Assembly: GCF_025370755.1 (NCBI RefSeq) | Contig: NZ_JAMXFC010000001.1 | Coordinates: 124,001 to 188,000 of the forward strand | Direction: 5' to 3' | Length of the DNA stretch: 64,000 bases | Origin: Laspinema sp. D2d | GTDB taxonomy: Bacteria; Cyanobacteriota; Cyanobacteriia; Cyanobacteriales; Laspinemataceae | Shown here: in pieces, positions 48,033-56,889 of the stretch | Position numbering within the stretch: position 1 is the first letter of the stretch | How the letters are laid out: the number at the start of each line of letters is the position of its first letter | Notes under the pieces: generated by a model | Told to the model about the DNA's origin: nothing | The model's database searches: none | What the model saw: the letters and a program-made list of their open reading frames with translations, nothing else | Program-made: the position numbers and the translations under genes

Positions 48033-48184
48033 AATTTCATCCCCCTACCCCAAACCCAGAAACCTGGTTTCTGCGACCCTTGTTCTTCCATTGCTTAATA
48101 CCAATTGCATTAATAGACTTCTTGCAGAATTGTCTTAAGTCCCCCGATCAATAGACATTCATTCCTCTGGATTCCCCCGTTAAA

Positions 48185-48305
48185 TAGACCTCTTGCAAAA
48201 AAAAGGATTGATCCCCCCAAGCCCCTTATTAAGGGGGGCTTTAAGGATTGATCCCCCCAACCCCTCTTATTAAGGGGGGCTTTAAAGAATTTTGCAAGAG
48301 GTCTA
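48185..48305. mobile_element. MITE-like element with 16-bp terminal inverted repeats
   Basis: Perfect terminal repeats TAGACCTCTTGCAAAA (48185-48200) and TTTTGCAAGAGGTCTA (48290-48305) enclose two near-identical 40-bp units (about 48205-48285), each a CCCCCC...GGGGGG hairpin. Related half-elements flank it: GACTTCTTGCAGAATTGTC near 48117 and TTGACAAGAGGTCTA near 48403-48417. A shorter relative is at 20175-20255. There is no coding capacity, so any movement would need a transposase from elsewhere. Confidence 0.75.
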
Positions 48306-48515
48306 ATAAACATTGATTTCTTTGGCTTCCCCCAACAAGTCAGCATTGATTCCTCTGGCCTCCCCCTTTTTAAGGGGGACGGGAGGGGGATCAATCCGGA
48401 ATTTGACAAGAGGTCTAAATATTGGCTAGAGATTTGGTATTAGGTTTAGCTTAAGTCTGGATGTTTCATCTTGATAATTAAGATTAAATAGACATTTCAG
48501 CATTCTCAATCGGTC

Positions 48516-49571
48516 ATGGAGGTGGCCTCTTGTATGCACTTTGTAGAGACTAAACGAGCCAAAGAATTGAGCGATCGCGCTGTAGAGTTGGCGATCGCCA
48601 ATCGTCACAGTGAAGCGAGTGCAGTTTTTGTCGAGGCAACTGCAGCGACTCGCGCTATTCGTAAAATGTCCAGTCGAGCCATTGCGTTGTGCGAGTTAGG
48701 CGCAGCATTTCACCGAGCCAACCGTCATGATGAAGCACAGGCTCTGTTTGCCGAAGTCCCCCACATTGTTCAGTCCCTTTGGCCTGCTTCTAGTCAAGAA
48801 AATGTTCTGAGTGAGCTAGTGGCAGCGTTGGCGCAAACAGGACAGTTTAGTGAAGCTGGCTCTATTGCTGCTTCTTTGAAAGGGGAACAAGCGTCCATCA
48901 AGGCGCTGCGGACTTTGGCAACGGCCTTGACTCAAGCAGGACACTTTGAGGAAGCAGCAAATGTGATTCGTTCGATTACCAAAGGTAGTCAGCGAGTCAG
49001 TGCGTTTTTAGAGTTGGCCGTAGCATTGGAGAGTGGCGATCGCCTCGATGAAGCCAGCGCTATATTCGCCGAAGCCGCCTCTGTGGCTCGTTCTTTGAAC
49101 TTTTTGCAGGTTTATTCTCTACTTGATGTGGTGACAACGCTGGAGCAAGTAAACCGACCCAAGGAAGCCGATGCCGTTTTGACTGAAGCAAAAACGATCG
49201 CCTATTCTCTTGGCGATGAGGTGCAGCGAGAGAATAGTTTCAAGTACCTGGCACCGGCACTCACACAACGGGGACGTTTTTCTGAGGCCATAGAAACCGC
49301 GCGCTCCATGCGCTATGGGGGTTGGCAGGAAAAGGCCCTCTGTGAAATTGTGGCAGCGCAGGCTCGTTGTGGACAGTTATCTGAGGCCACGGCATTGGCC
49401 TACTCCATCCGTGGTGATGGTTATCGAGGGGAAGCGCTGAATCATGTGGGTACAGCACTCAAGTTAGCCAAGCGGGATGCGGAAGCGAGTGCCATTCTCT
49501 CGGAGGCGGAAGAAGCTCTGAAAGCCGCACGAAAAGCCGAAGCAGAGGCGCTGGCTGAGGAGTTGGATTAA
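48516..49571 (+). CDS. TPR-like helical repeat protein
   Basis: 351 aa built of about eight 35-40-residue helical pairs with the recurrent pattern A-L-x-x-x-G-(R/Q)-x-x-E-A (for example ALTQAGHFEEAANVIRSI and ALAQTGQFSEAGSIAASL), matching tetratricopeptide-type repeats. No signal peptide or membrane helix is present. Such proteins are binding scaffolds; no partner can be named. A start at the second methionine (residue 7) is possible. Repeat-rich intergenic DNA precedes it, and a strong hairpin follows. Confidence 0.78.
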   Translation: MEVASCMHFVETKRAKELSDRAVELAIANRHSEASAVFVEATAATRAIRKMSSRAIALCELGAAFHRANRHDEAQALFAEVPHIVQSLWPASSQENVLSELVAALAQTGQFSEAGSIAASLKGEQASIKALRTLATALTQAGHFEEAANVIRSITKGSQRVSAFLELAVALESGDRLDEASAIFAEAASVARSLNFLQVYSLLDVVTTLEQVNRPKEADAVLTEAKTIAYSLGDEVQRENSFKYLAPALTQRGRFSEAIETARSMRYGGWQEKALCEIVAAQARCGQLSEATALAYSIRGDGYRGEALNHVGTALKLAKRDAEASAILSEAEEALKAARKAEAEALAEELD

Positions 49572-49706
49572 ATGTGAGCGCGAGTATCCTCTCCTCAATT
49601 GTGCGATCGCGATCGTTGTGACATCTTACCCCGTACCCTCATTTCTGCAACAATTGTTGTTTCATTGCCTAAATGGATCAAAGAAACCGGGTTTCTTACC
49701 CCCCGA

Positions 49707-49744
49707 AAAAATATCGCAGAAACCTGGTTTCTGCGATATTTTTT
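49707..49744 (+). terminator. Long hairpin terminator containing the AGAAACC/GGTTTCT repeat
   Basis: Near-perfect arms AAAAATATCGCAGAAACC and GGTTTCTGCGATATTTTT with a one-to-five-nt loop and a T-run. It follows the helical-repeat gene and precedes the NHLRC2-like gene. The core AGAAACCTGGTTTCTGCGA recurs at about 48058-48076. Confidence 0.75.
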
Positions 49745-49793
49745 GCCCCAACGCCTACTAAAATAATTTAGTAAATTTCTTAAAGTGAATCTT

Positions 49794-51332
49794 ATGAATC
49801 TTCCTCGGGTGAGAGCGCCAGAATTTCCTTCCCATCAACCTTGGTTAAATTGCGATCGCCCCTTATCCCTCCGCCAATTAAGAGGCCGAATTGTTTTACT
49901 AGACTTTTGGACCTATTGCTGTATTAACTGCCTGCATATTTTACCGGATTTAAAATACTTAGAGCAAAAATATCCTGAACATCTCACTGTAATCGGTGTT
50001 CATTCCGCTAAATTCGAGAACGAAAAGGAAACAGAAAATATTCGACAAGCGATTCTCCGGTACGATATTGAACACCCAGTGATTGTGGATCAGGAGTTTG
50101 AAATTTGGCAACACTATGCGGTGCGTGCATGGCCGACTTTAATTTTAATTGACCCTCTTGGATATGTAGTGCGAATGGTTTCAGGAGAAGGGAAACGGGG
50201 GGAATTAGATCAGGCGATCGCTCAATTAATCGCCCAGCAGCAAGCTCAAGGCTCAGTCTCAATTCCCCATCTCAACCCGGTCCTAGAAAAACAGAAAAAT
50301 CCTTTACTGACCCCCTTAGCCTTTCCTGGAAAAGTCCTCGCGGATGCCGCCAGCAGTCGCCTATTTATTGCCGACTCGGGACATCATCGCATCATTGTCA
50401 CCACCCTCGATGGCATCGTACAATCCATCATCGGCAATGGCACCCCAGGATTCACCGATGGGGCTTTTTCTGAAGTCCAATTTTTTGGACCTCAAGGCAT
50501 GACTTGGAATGCTCAGAGTCAGTGTCTCTATGTAGCGGATACCGAAAACCATGCCATTCGGCAAATCGATTTCACCACGGAACAGGTGCAAACCCTCGCC
50601 GGAACGGGTGAACAAAATCGCACCTTGGGTCCTCAAGGAGGTCATGGGTTAGAGACGCCCTTAAATTCCCCTTGGGATTTAGAACTGATTGGTGGGGAAG
50701 TGTTATTCATTGCAATGGCCGGGTCCCACCAAATTTGGGCGCTGGATTTGATGGATAGTACAGTGGGGACCTACAGTGGCATCGGTGCAGAAGCTGGCAT
50801 GGATGGAGAACTCGACGAGGCAGCATTTGCGCAACCTAGCGGCATGACCACCGATGATGAGGAACTGTTCGTGGCCGATAGTGAAATTAGTTCGATTCGG
50901 GGAATTGGGTTAGGGGATGAACCCCGGGTCCGCACCCTCTGCGGCAGTGGGGATTTGTTTGGATTTGGCGATCGCGATGGGACGGCAGAAGAGGCCCTAT
51001 TTCAACATTGTCTCGGGATTGATTATGGTGAGGGAGTGCTGTGGGTGGCAGATACCTACAACCATAAAATTAAAACGGTCAATCCTCAAACGGGAGCGTG
51101 CAAAACGGTTCTAGGAGATGGAACCCCAGGATTATTAGACGGGAAAAATACCGCTACCCGGTTTTTTGAACCCGGGGGTTTAAGTATTAATGCAGGTATC
51201 CTTTATATTGCTGATACCAATAACCATCGCATCCGACGGGTCACTTTAGATACTTTAACTGTCACCACCCTAGAGTTGACTGGATTATGTGCCCCGGGGT
51301 TGTGTATTCCTGAGAATTCAGCTAAAGATTAA
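49794..51332 (+). CDS. Thioredoxin-like/NHL-repeat protein (NHLRC2-like)
   Basis: 512 aa from ATG 49794; a GTG three codons upstream is the alternative. Residues 1-150 are a thioredoxin fold with the active-site variant CCINC in FWTYCCINCLHILPDLKYL and cis-proline region AWPTLILIDP. Residues 175-505 form NHL/beta-propeller repeats with repeated (V/I)ADTxNHxI(R/K) motifs, e.g. YVADTENHAIRQI, WVADTYNHKIKTV and YIADTNNHRIRRV. The domain order matches the NHLRC2 family found from bacteria to animals. A redox or scaffold role is inferred; no substrate is known. Confidence 0.88.
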   Translation: MNLPRVRAPEFPSHQPWLNCDRPLSLRQLRGRIVLLDFWTYCCINCLHILPDLKYLEQKYPEHLTVIGVHSAKFENEKETENIRQAILRYDIEHPVIVDQEFEIWQHYAVRAWPTLILIDPLGYVVRMVSGEGKRGELDQAIAQLIAQQQAQGSVSIPHLNPVLEKQKNPLLTPLAFPGKVLADAASSRLFIADSGHHRIIVTTLDGIVQSIIGNGTPGFTDGAFSEVQFFGPQGMTWNAQSQCLYVADTENHAIRQIDFTTEQVQTLAGTGEQNRTLGPQGGHGLETPLNSPWDLELIGGEVLFIAMAGSHQIWALDLMDSTVGTYSGIGAEAGMDGELDEAAFAQPSGMTTDDEELFVADSEISSIRGIGLGDEPRVRTLCGSGDLFGFGDRDGTAEEALFQHCLGIDYGEGVLWVADTYNHKIKTVNPQTGACKTVLGDGTPGLLDGKNTATRFFEPGGLSINAGILYIADTNNHRIRRVTLDTLTVTTLELTGLCAPGLCIPENSAKD

Positions 51333-51755
51333 CTACTATAGCACAAGGCTCAGATTGCTTCAAAAAAAGGGACAGGCGGTCTGAAGCCCAGTCAATAAAA
51401 CCCCGAAATAACCTCCCCAAAAGGGGATTTTATTTTTTATCCCGACACCCAGAGAATTAAAAAAATTTTTTGAGGGCAGAACTAGACAGGACTGCCCAGA
51501 TAACGTTAGAATTTGGCCCGGGACGTCTAAATTGAAATTCACTTTCGCATTTGATATAAAGAGTCAACAGTTATAGGTTTGAGTCAACTTTTTTCTTAAA
51601 GGTTCAAACCCAGTTGGCTACCCCTCAAGAGAAGTGGACAAAACGCACCCACCTCCTCTGATTCCAAACGGTTGGAATGGGGGAGCATTCAACCAGTCCA
51701 GTTGGCTTACAGTGGATCACCACACCGTTTACCGTGCGGGAGACGTCAATCGAAA
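51333..51755. other. Intergenic with a terminator and nucleoside-transporter leader
   Basis: 423 bp. A short TCCCC-AAAA-GGGGA hairpin followed by TTTTATTTTTT (51414-51438) is a likely terminator for the NHLRC2-like gene. Downstream open frames read into the NupC start in the same frame but lack family similarity before 51756. Confidence 0.55.
51414..51440 (+). terminator. Intrinsic terminator after the NHLRC2-like gene
   Basis: Arms TCCCC (51414-51418) and GGGGA (51423-51427) with an AAAA loop, followed by a T-rich tract, 82 bp beyond the stop codon. The stem is short. Confidence 0.5.
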
Positions 51756-53192
51756 ATGAACCCGATATTAAATTTACTCTCATTACTCGGAATCGTGGGG
51801 CTATGCTTTATTGCATGGCTGGGTTCCGAAGATCGTCGCATTATTCCTTGGAAGGTTATCTTTTGGGGAATTGGCCTACAAATGGTTGTGGGATTAATTG
51901 TGTTTGGCTTGGGGAGCAATCTCGTTGAAGGACTGAGTGACTTGCTCAATGTGGTCTTGGATGCCTCGGAAGCTGGGGCGCAATTCCTCTTTGGAGGACC
52001 GGCTTCGATGTTGGTAGCAGACCCCAATTTTGCCGCAGGTCCAGGGCCAGCGGGTCGCTGGATTGCTCGAACTGTAGGCAATCCCTTCGTTGCGGTGGCG
52101 GGCGATCGCCTCAGTCCAGATAACCTCAATCCCGGTTTTGCTTATATTCTGGCCTTTCGCGCCTTGCCGCAAGTTATTTTCTTTTCGGGTTTGGTCAGTC
52201 TCATGTATCGTCTGAATATTATTCAGCCGGTGGTGAAGTGGTTTGCGGTCATTTTCCAAAAAACCATGAGAATCAGTGGGGCTGAAGCGGTGGCAGGGGC
52301 CGCTAATATTTTTGTAGGGATTGAATCGGCGATCGCCATCAAACCCTTTTTGTTAGATATGACCCGAAGCGAACTTTGCGCGGTTTTAACCAGTTGCTTT
52401 GGCTCGATCGCTTCTTCAGTCTTGGCCCTGTATGCCGGTTTATTGCGCCCAACTTTTCCCTCCATTGCCGGTCACTTGGTCTCCGCTTCGATTATGACCA
52501 TTCCCGCTTGTTTCGTGATTTCTAAACTGTTAATCCCCGAAACCGGCGAACCGAAAACCCTCGGTCACATTCCTGACGACAAAACCGGTGACTCCTCTAA
52601 ACGTGCCAACCCAATGGATAGTTTAATTGGCGGGGCCTTGGATGGGGTGAAAATGGCCGTGGGAATTGCTGCTGCAATTATTGCCATTCTGGGAATGGTT
52701 GCCCTAATTAATGCGGTTTTTAGTGGAATCTCCACTCTCGTACTGGGAGCCTCTCCAGCGGGTGACACTTCTTTGGTGACCGAGTTCTTTGCTAATCCTC
52801 TCGCCAATCTCCTGGGAATGTTATTTTTACCCCTGACCTTTTTAACCGGGGTCTCCCTCGATTGGCAGGAATTGTGGACTTGTTCTCTGTTGATTGGCCG
52901 CAGGCTGTTTGAAACCAATATTCCCCCCTATCAAGCCCTCGGGGTGTTTTCCCAGACTGGGGAAATCAGCGATCGCGCCCTGTTAATCGTCAGCTATGTG
53001 CTTTGTGGGTTTACCCATTTTGCCTCCTACGGCATTTTTATAGGAGGGTTATCCGGGTTGATCCCTGAACGTCGCAATGAAGTCGCCTCCTTGGGCTTTA
53101 AAGCGCTTTGGGCAGGTACTTTAGCTACATTAATGACCGGATGTATGGCGGGGTTATTTGATATCGGTAACGCTGCTGTTTTAGGCCGCTAG
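51756..53192 (+). CDS. NupC-family concentrative nucleoside transporter
   Basis: 478 aa from ATG 51756; the frame is open from 51672, but the extra codons are not hydrophobic or family-like. About ten membrane segments are visible. CNT signatures include GIESAIAIKPFLLDMTRSEL, FGSIASSVLALYAGLL and the C-terminal GFTHFASYGIFIGGLSGLIPERR. These transporters import nucleosides with Na+ or H+. A long hydrophilic loop near 270-290 is a minor difference. It is a single gene without a nucleoside catabolic neighbour. Confidence 0.92.
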   Translation: MNPILNLLSLLGIVGLCFIAWLGSEDRRIIPWKVIFWGIGLQMVVGLIVFGLGSNLVEGLSDLLNVVLDASEAGAQFLFGGPASMLVADPNFAAGPGPAGRWIARTVGNPFVAVAGDRLSPDNLNPGFAYILAFRALPQVIFFSGLVSLMYRLNIIQPVVKWFAVIFQKTMRISGAEAVAGAANIFVGIESAIAIKPFLLDMTRSELCAVLTSCFGSIASSVLALYAGLLRPTFPSIAGHLVSASIMTIPACFVISKLLIPETGEPKTLGHIPDDKTGDSSKRANPMDSLIGGALDGVKMAVGIAAAIIAILGMVALINAVFSGISTLVLGASPAGDTSLVTEFFANPLANLLGMLFLPLTFLTGVSLDWQELWTCSLLIGRRLFETNIPPYQALGVFSQTGEISDRALLIVSYVLCGFTHFASYGIFIGGLSGLIPERRNEVASLGFKALWAGTLATLMTGCMAGLFDIGNAAVLGR

Positions 53193-53216
53193 AAGGTGGG
53201 TATCGTCACGGGGATA

Positions 53217-53286
53217 AGAAACTGGGTTGGCTCGCTCTTGCGGGGGGATTGATTAACTCCTATTGTTTTGCAAAAACCCAGTTTCT
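53217..53286. repeat. Inverted repeat AGAAACTGGGTT/AACCCAGTTTCT
   Basis: Perfect 12-bp arms (53217-53228 and 53275-53286) are separated by 46 nt just after the NupC stop. The arms are related to the AGAAACC/GGTTTCT hairpins at 48058 and 49682-49744, a family frequent in these intergenic regions. Confidence 0.7.
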
Positions 53287-53365
53287 AACCCATCGGGTAT
53301 CGATACCCTGGGCGATCGCCTATTTCCTGGATAATCACTCTCATATCAAAACGAGGATGCTCAAC

Positions 53366-54166
53366 ATGAAACGAAAGCGGCTTTGGCTGCTCGGTTTGGG
53401 GCTGTTAACGGCCCTAACCCTGATGATGGCCGACGATCGGGCCATTCCCCTACAGTCCCAAGTGGGTCTCTCGAATTTACAGTTGAATGCTCGCGCAGCA
53501 GAGGCTCCTTTGAAGGGGATTCAAGTTGCTCAAAGAAGCGCTCAAACCCCCCCCTCTCGACAATCTTCCCCCGCTTCCCCCTCTCGCCAATCGGCCCCCA
53601 CTCCGACTGCGGCCCCGAGTCTCTCTGAGGAAGAACGAGAGGCGAGTCCGGTCCAGTTGAGTGAAGAACCCTATAAAGACCCCGGGGGACGGTTTACGGT
53701 GGGACTGCTGGCAGAATATTTACCAGCGGACAATGAAGAAGAGGAAACGGCGGAAAGAGGACCTTTGCAACCCTATAAAATCGGGTCTTCAGCGGGGATT
53801 CCGTTAATCGAATCTCCTGATGGAAATTTAGCCTATACGGTGATTGTTCAACCCCTGGCGACAGCCCGAACTTTGAGTAATGAGGAGTTGGCAGAAATTG
53901 CCATTGAGGAATTTAAGCGCGGGGAAGGATTTAGCCCCGATGAGTTTAGACCGATCGCCTCGGGAGAGGTGCTCGTCCCTTGGACCGGGATTTTCAATAA
54001 TAAGACGCCGATGCAGGGGACAATTTTGGTCCGTCAGCGCGATCGCAGTGTCTATGTGTTGCTCATTTCCGCAACGGATGTGGCTGCTTCTAAGCTTGAA
54101 CCGGCGATCGCCTTATTATTCGAGACCCTCGAACCCCTCACCCCCAACCCCTCACCCAACCCTTAG
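53366..54166 (+). CDS. Exported hypothetical protein with proline/serine-rich linker
   Basis: 266 aa from ATG 53366, nine bases after GAGG; earlier in-frame starts lie in repeat sequence. The N-terminus is a clear signal or anchor (KRKRLWLLGLGLLTALTLMMA). Residues 55-95 are proline/serine/glutamine-rich, then a compact domain of about 150 residues (RFTVGLLAEYLPA, GNLAYTVIVQPL, EELAEIAIEEFKRGEGF, ILVRQRDRSVYVLLIS) ends near the C-terminus. I do not recognise the domain. It resembles cyanobacterial periplasmic proteins of unknown function. An intrinsic terminator follows. Confidence 0.72.
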   Translation: MKRKRLWLLGLGLLTALTLMMADDRAIPLQSQVGLSNLQLNARAAEAPLKGIQVAQRSAQTPPSRQSSPASPSRQSAPTPTAAPSLSEEEREASPVQLSEEPYKDPGGRFTVGLLAEYLPADNEEEETAERGPLQPYKIGSSAGIPLIESPDGNLAYTVIVQPLATARTLSNEELAEIAIEEFKRGEGFSPDEFRPIASGEVLVPWTGIFNNKTPMQGTILVRQRDRSVYVLLISATDVAASKLEPAIALLFETLEPLTPNPSPNP

Positions 54167-54174
54167 CAAAACAA

Positions 54175-54201
54175 GGGGGCGCACAGGGTGCGCCCTTTTT
54201 A
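54175..54201 (+). terminator. Intrinsic terminator
   Basis: Arms GGGCGCAC (54177-54184) and GTGCGCCC (54188-54195) with an AGG loop and five T residues, directly after the exported-protein gene. Confidence 0.85.
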
Positions 54202-54268
54202 ATCACTCACCCGGGATGAAGCGAGGTTAAAATTTCCCTCACTCATCCCTAATTTTTATCGGATCAAC

Positions 54269-55045
54269 TTAAGATTTCAGACAGCCCAGTAGATTCAGAA
54301 TTTTATCTTGATCTTCTAAATTTCCGACAATGCGGCGCACGGGCAAGGGCCACATTTTGACCAGGGTAGGTGTAGCGGAAACATGAGCCTGTTCTGCCTG
54401 TTCTGGATGTTTAGAAACATCAATCACTTTCAAGGTATAGGGATAGCCTAAAGACTCTTCCAAAAGCTGGTGCAAGGTCTTAAGGGTTCTCTCCGTTGCT
54501 CCTGTATGACCCGAAACAAATAACCGGAGCACATATCCTTGAGTCGGGGTTTGTTCGGACAAAGTAAACCTCAACTTCGGGGATAAATTCGGGGGGTGAA
54601 CGCTGCCCTCGTCTGCGGTTGATTCCAAGCGGACAATCAGCTCATGATTTTCCCAAAGTTGGGGAAACTGCTGACGATAGGTGGCTAACACCATTGGATG
54701 ACATAACTCTTCGGACCAAGGCGCGATCGCCCAAGTCACGTCTTCCATTTCAAAGATAGCATTCAGCAAGGCTTGATAGCGCAGGACTGAAGCCGAGGCG
54801 ATCGCGGAGGTTTGGACTTGTCCAGTATAGGGATCAAGCCAGCGGTCCACCGTTGCGGTATAACAAGGAACTAGGAAATGGGGGGGTTCAATTAGCCCCA
54901 GCCATTCTTGGAGGACCGCACATAAATTCAGATGCCACCGATTTTTTTTGCTCGGGTCAATACAGTAAATTAGATCTCCACCAGGAGTAAACAGAGCAAT
55001 CCCTTTAAATAAGGGAGGAAGAGAAGAGGATGGGTTTTTCAACAA
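54269..55045 (-). CDS. Protein with C-terminal KaiB-like domain
   Basis: 258 aa. Residues 171-256 match the KaiB/SasA sensor fold: YVLRLFVSGHTGATERTLKTL, YPYTLKVIDVSKHPEQAEQ and VSATPTLVKMWPLPVRRIVGNL. The conserved TPTLVK and LPVRRIVG segments are present. The N-terminal 160 residues are a separate domain of unknown function (FTPGGDLIYCIDPSKKNRWH, ATVDRWLDPYTGQVQ). No histidine kinase domain follows, so it is not SasA. Whether it meets KaiC or works outside the clock is unknown. The architecture is known in other cyanobacteria as an uncharacterised KaiB-domain family. Confidence 0.82.
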   Translation of the reverse strand: MLKNPSSSLPPLFKGIALFTPGGDLIYCIDPSKKNRWHLNLCAVLQEWLGLIEPPHFLVPCYTATVDRWLDPYTGQVQTSAIASASVLRYQALLNAIFEMEDVTWAIAPWSEELCHPMVLATYRQQFPQLWENHELIVRLESTADEGSVHPPNLSPKLRFTLSEQTPTQGYVLRLFVSGHTGATERTLKTLHQLLEESLGYPYTLKVIDVSKHPEQAEQAHVSATPTLVKMWPLPVRRIVGNLEDQDKILNLLGCLKS

Positions 55046-55398
55046 ATCGCGATCGATTGGATATTAGAGGGGGAATATAGCAGTCCTAAATCTTGTGTAA
55101 CAAACCAAGGGAGCAAGATGCTTGTCCTACTGTAACAAACCAAGTGAGCCAGATGTGATGCTCCCACGGCAGGAAAAAGCATTAAGCAAATCGATGGCTT
55201 AGGTTTGACAGGCTACAAGGCTTTTAACTTTGGCTCCATGACACCACTCATTGAGGGTTGCTATAGGCGATTGAGAAACCGTACAGGACGAAACCCACCG
55301 TGGGAAACCCCAGTTATGAAGGGTAAGCAATCGCCCAGTTTGGACCCCTTAACATTCATAACTGTTCGCATCACATCAAAACCTGAGTATCTGAACCT
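55046..55398. other. Intergenic with 25-bp direct repeat
   Basis: 353 bp upstream of the KaiB-tailed gene and downstream of the PilT gene. Two 25-bp direct copies of TGTAACAAACCAAG(G/T)GAGC(A/C)AGATG lie at 55096-55120 and 55131-55155 (two mismatches, 35-bp period). The rest shows no supported gene; a 65-codon frame at 55205 lacks a ribosome-binding site. Confidence 0.55.
55096..55155. repeat. Imperfect 25-bp direct repeat, 35-bp spacing
   Basis: Copies at 55096-55120 and 55131-55155 differ at two positions. They lie about 60-110 bp upstream of the KaiB-tailed gene start, so they are well placed to be regulatory, but could be remnant repeats. Confidence 0.6.
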
Positions 55399-56670
55399 TT
55401 AAATGCGACCTCGGAGCATTTGAGCCATTTCGTTCGGAGTTGGCGACTGTTCTAAGGCAATCTCTTCCGTAATTCGCCCTTCTTGATACAACTCATAGAG
55501 CGATCGGTTCATCGTTGTCATCCCCTCATAAGTATCTTTCAGCATGATTTGTTGAATCTCTTCATACTGTTCTTTGAGGATATATTCCTTGATGACGTCC
55601 GTATTAATCATAATATCATGGAACGCCGCTCGTTTTCCATCGGTTGTTTTACACAACAACTGAGCAATAATCGAAACCAAAATTTCTGAGAGCGAAACCC
55701 GAATTGAAATTTGTTCTTCGGCTGAGAACATATCCAGAATCCGAGTTAGGGTTTTAACAGCACTATTCGTGTGCAAAGTTCCCATAACTAAGTGACCCGT
55801 CGAGGCCGCTTTAATGGCAATCCCGACCGTCTCCTTGTCCCGAATTTCTCCCACCAACATCATATCCGGGTCTTGCCGCAATGCTCCTTTGAGCGCATTG
55901 AAAAACTTCAGGGTGTGCCGACCCACTTCCCGGTGTTTAATCAGGGATTTCTTACTTTCATGAACGAATTCCACCGGATCCTCAATGGTGATCATGTGAT
56001 AGGCGAAATTCTTATTCATGTAGTCAATCATCGCCGCCATTGTGGTAGACTTACCCGAACCCGTCGGTCCCGTCACCAACACCAAACCCTTGTGATAATG
56101 GCAGACTTTTTTAAATACTTCGGGTAAACCCAATTGCTCCATTGTCAAGATTTTGGCCGCAATCAGTCGCAACACCATTGCTGGACCCGCCAAAGAGTCA
56201 AACGCACTGATCCGGACCCGCACAAAGCCAAAATCAAACGCCCCGTCAAAGTCTAGGTTTTCCTGAAACTGCTGGATTTCTTCGGTGCTCATGCACTCCC
56301 GCAACCAGCTCATAAACGTATTCAGATCCGTAACGGGATAGCCCGCTTCGGTAATATCCCCCCGCTTGCGGAAGCGCGGCAGTTCATTCACGCCCAGATG
56401 AATATCGGAAATCCCTTCTTCATTGGCTTGCACCACGAGGTCCCGCAAGGTCGGATGTCCAGGACTCGGGCCAGGACCTTTGGGGGCTGCGGGGGCCGCC
56501 GGAGTTGCCGGTTGGGCGGCAGGGGCTGCACCCGCCGGGGGACCTGGAGGCCGACCTGGTGGCGGGGGCGGTGGTGGCATCGGAGGACTTCCAGGGGCGC
56601 GGGCTGCTGGGGGCCGACCCGGTGGCGGTGGGGGCGGTGGTGGAATAGGTGGACGCTGAGATTGGGTCAT
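55399..56670 (-). CDS. PilT-family ATPase with proline-rich N-terminal tail
   Basis: 423 aa. Residues 1-70 are almost entirely proline, glycine and alanine (repeats of PPPPPPPGRPP). The rest is a PilT-type retraction ATPase: TLRDLVVQANEEGISDIHLGV, Walker A VTGPTGSGKSTTMAAM, the Asp box ITIEDPVEFVH, Walker B DPDMMLVGEIRD and the His box TGHLVMGTLHTNSAVKT. Cyanobacterial genomes often carry several PilT genes; this is a PilT2-like paralogue by its tail and not necessarily the main retraction motor. It drives or modulates type IV pilus retraction, twitching or DNA uptake. It is monocistronic here. Confidence 0.88.
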   Translation of the reverse strand: MTQSQRPPIPPPPPPPPGRPPAARAPGSPPMPPPPPPPGRPPGPPAGAAPAAQPATPAAPAAPKGPGPSPGHPTLRDLVVQANEEGISDIHLGVNELPRFRKRGDITEAGYPVTDLNTFMSWLRECMSTEEIQQFQENLDFDGAFDFGFVRVRISAFDSLAGPAMVLRLIAAKILTMEQLGLPEVFKKVCHYHKGLVLVTGPTGSGKSTTMAAMIDYMNKNFAYHMITIEDPVEFVHESKKSLIKHREVGRHTLKFFNALKGALRQDPDMMLVGEIRDKETVGIAIKAASTGHLVMGTLHTNSAVKTLTRILDMFSAEEQISIRVSLSEILVSIIAQLLCKTTDGKRAAFHDIMINTDVIKEYILKEQYEEIQQIMLKDTYEGMTTMNRSLYELYQEGRITEEIALEQSPTPNEMAQMLRGRI

Positions 56671-56889
56671 GACTCTCTCTCTTTAACGAACAGGGATTAA
56701 AAATTGCGCAGTTGGGTCAGTCTAGGGAATGGGGAATCCAGGCGATCGCGCAGGTCTATCTATCGTGGATGTATTCTAATAAGATAGATCTAACTCACCC
56801 CTATCTTTGTCAGAGTTTTCCCAAAACTTGACATCTTTTAACAGAATGGGTGGGTTCCGCCTGTTGTTCACCTGCTGATAAAGCGCCCC

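Noticed and set aside
55205-55402. 65-codon plus-strand frame between the KaiB-tailed and PilT genes
   Set aside because: No ribosome-binding site, overlaps the PilT 3' end, and the composition is not protein-like.
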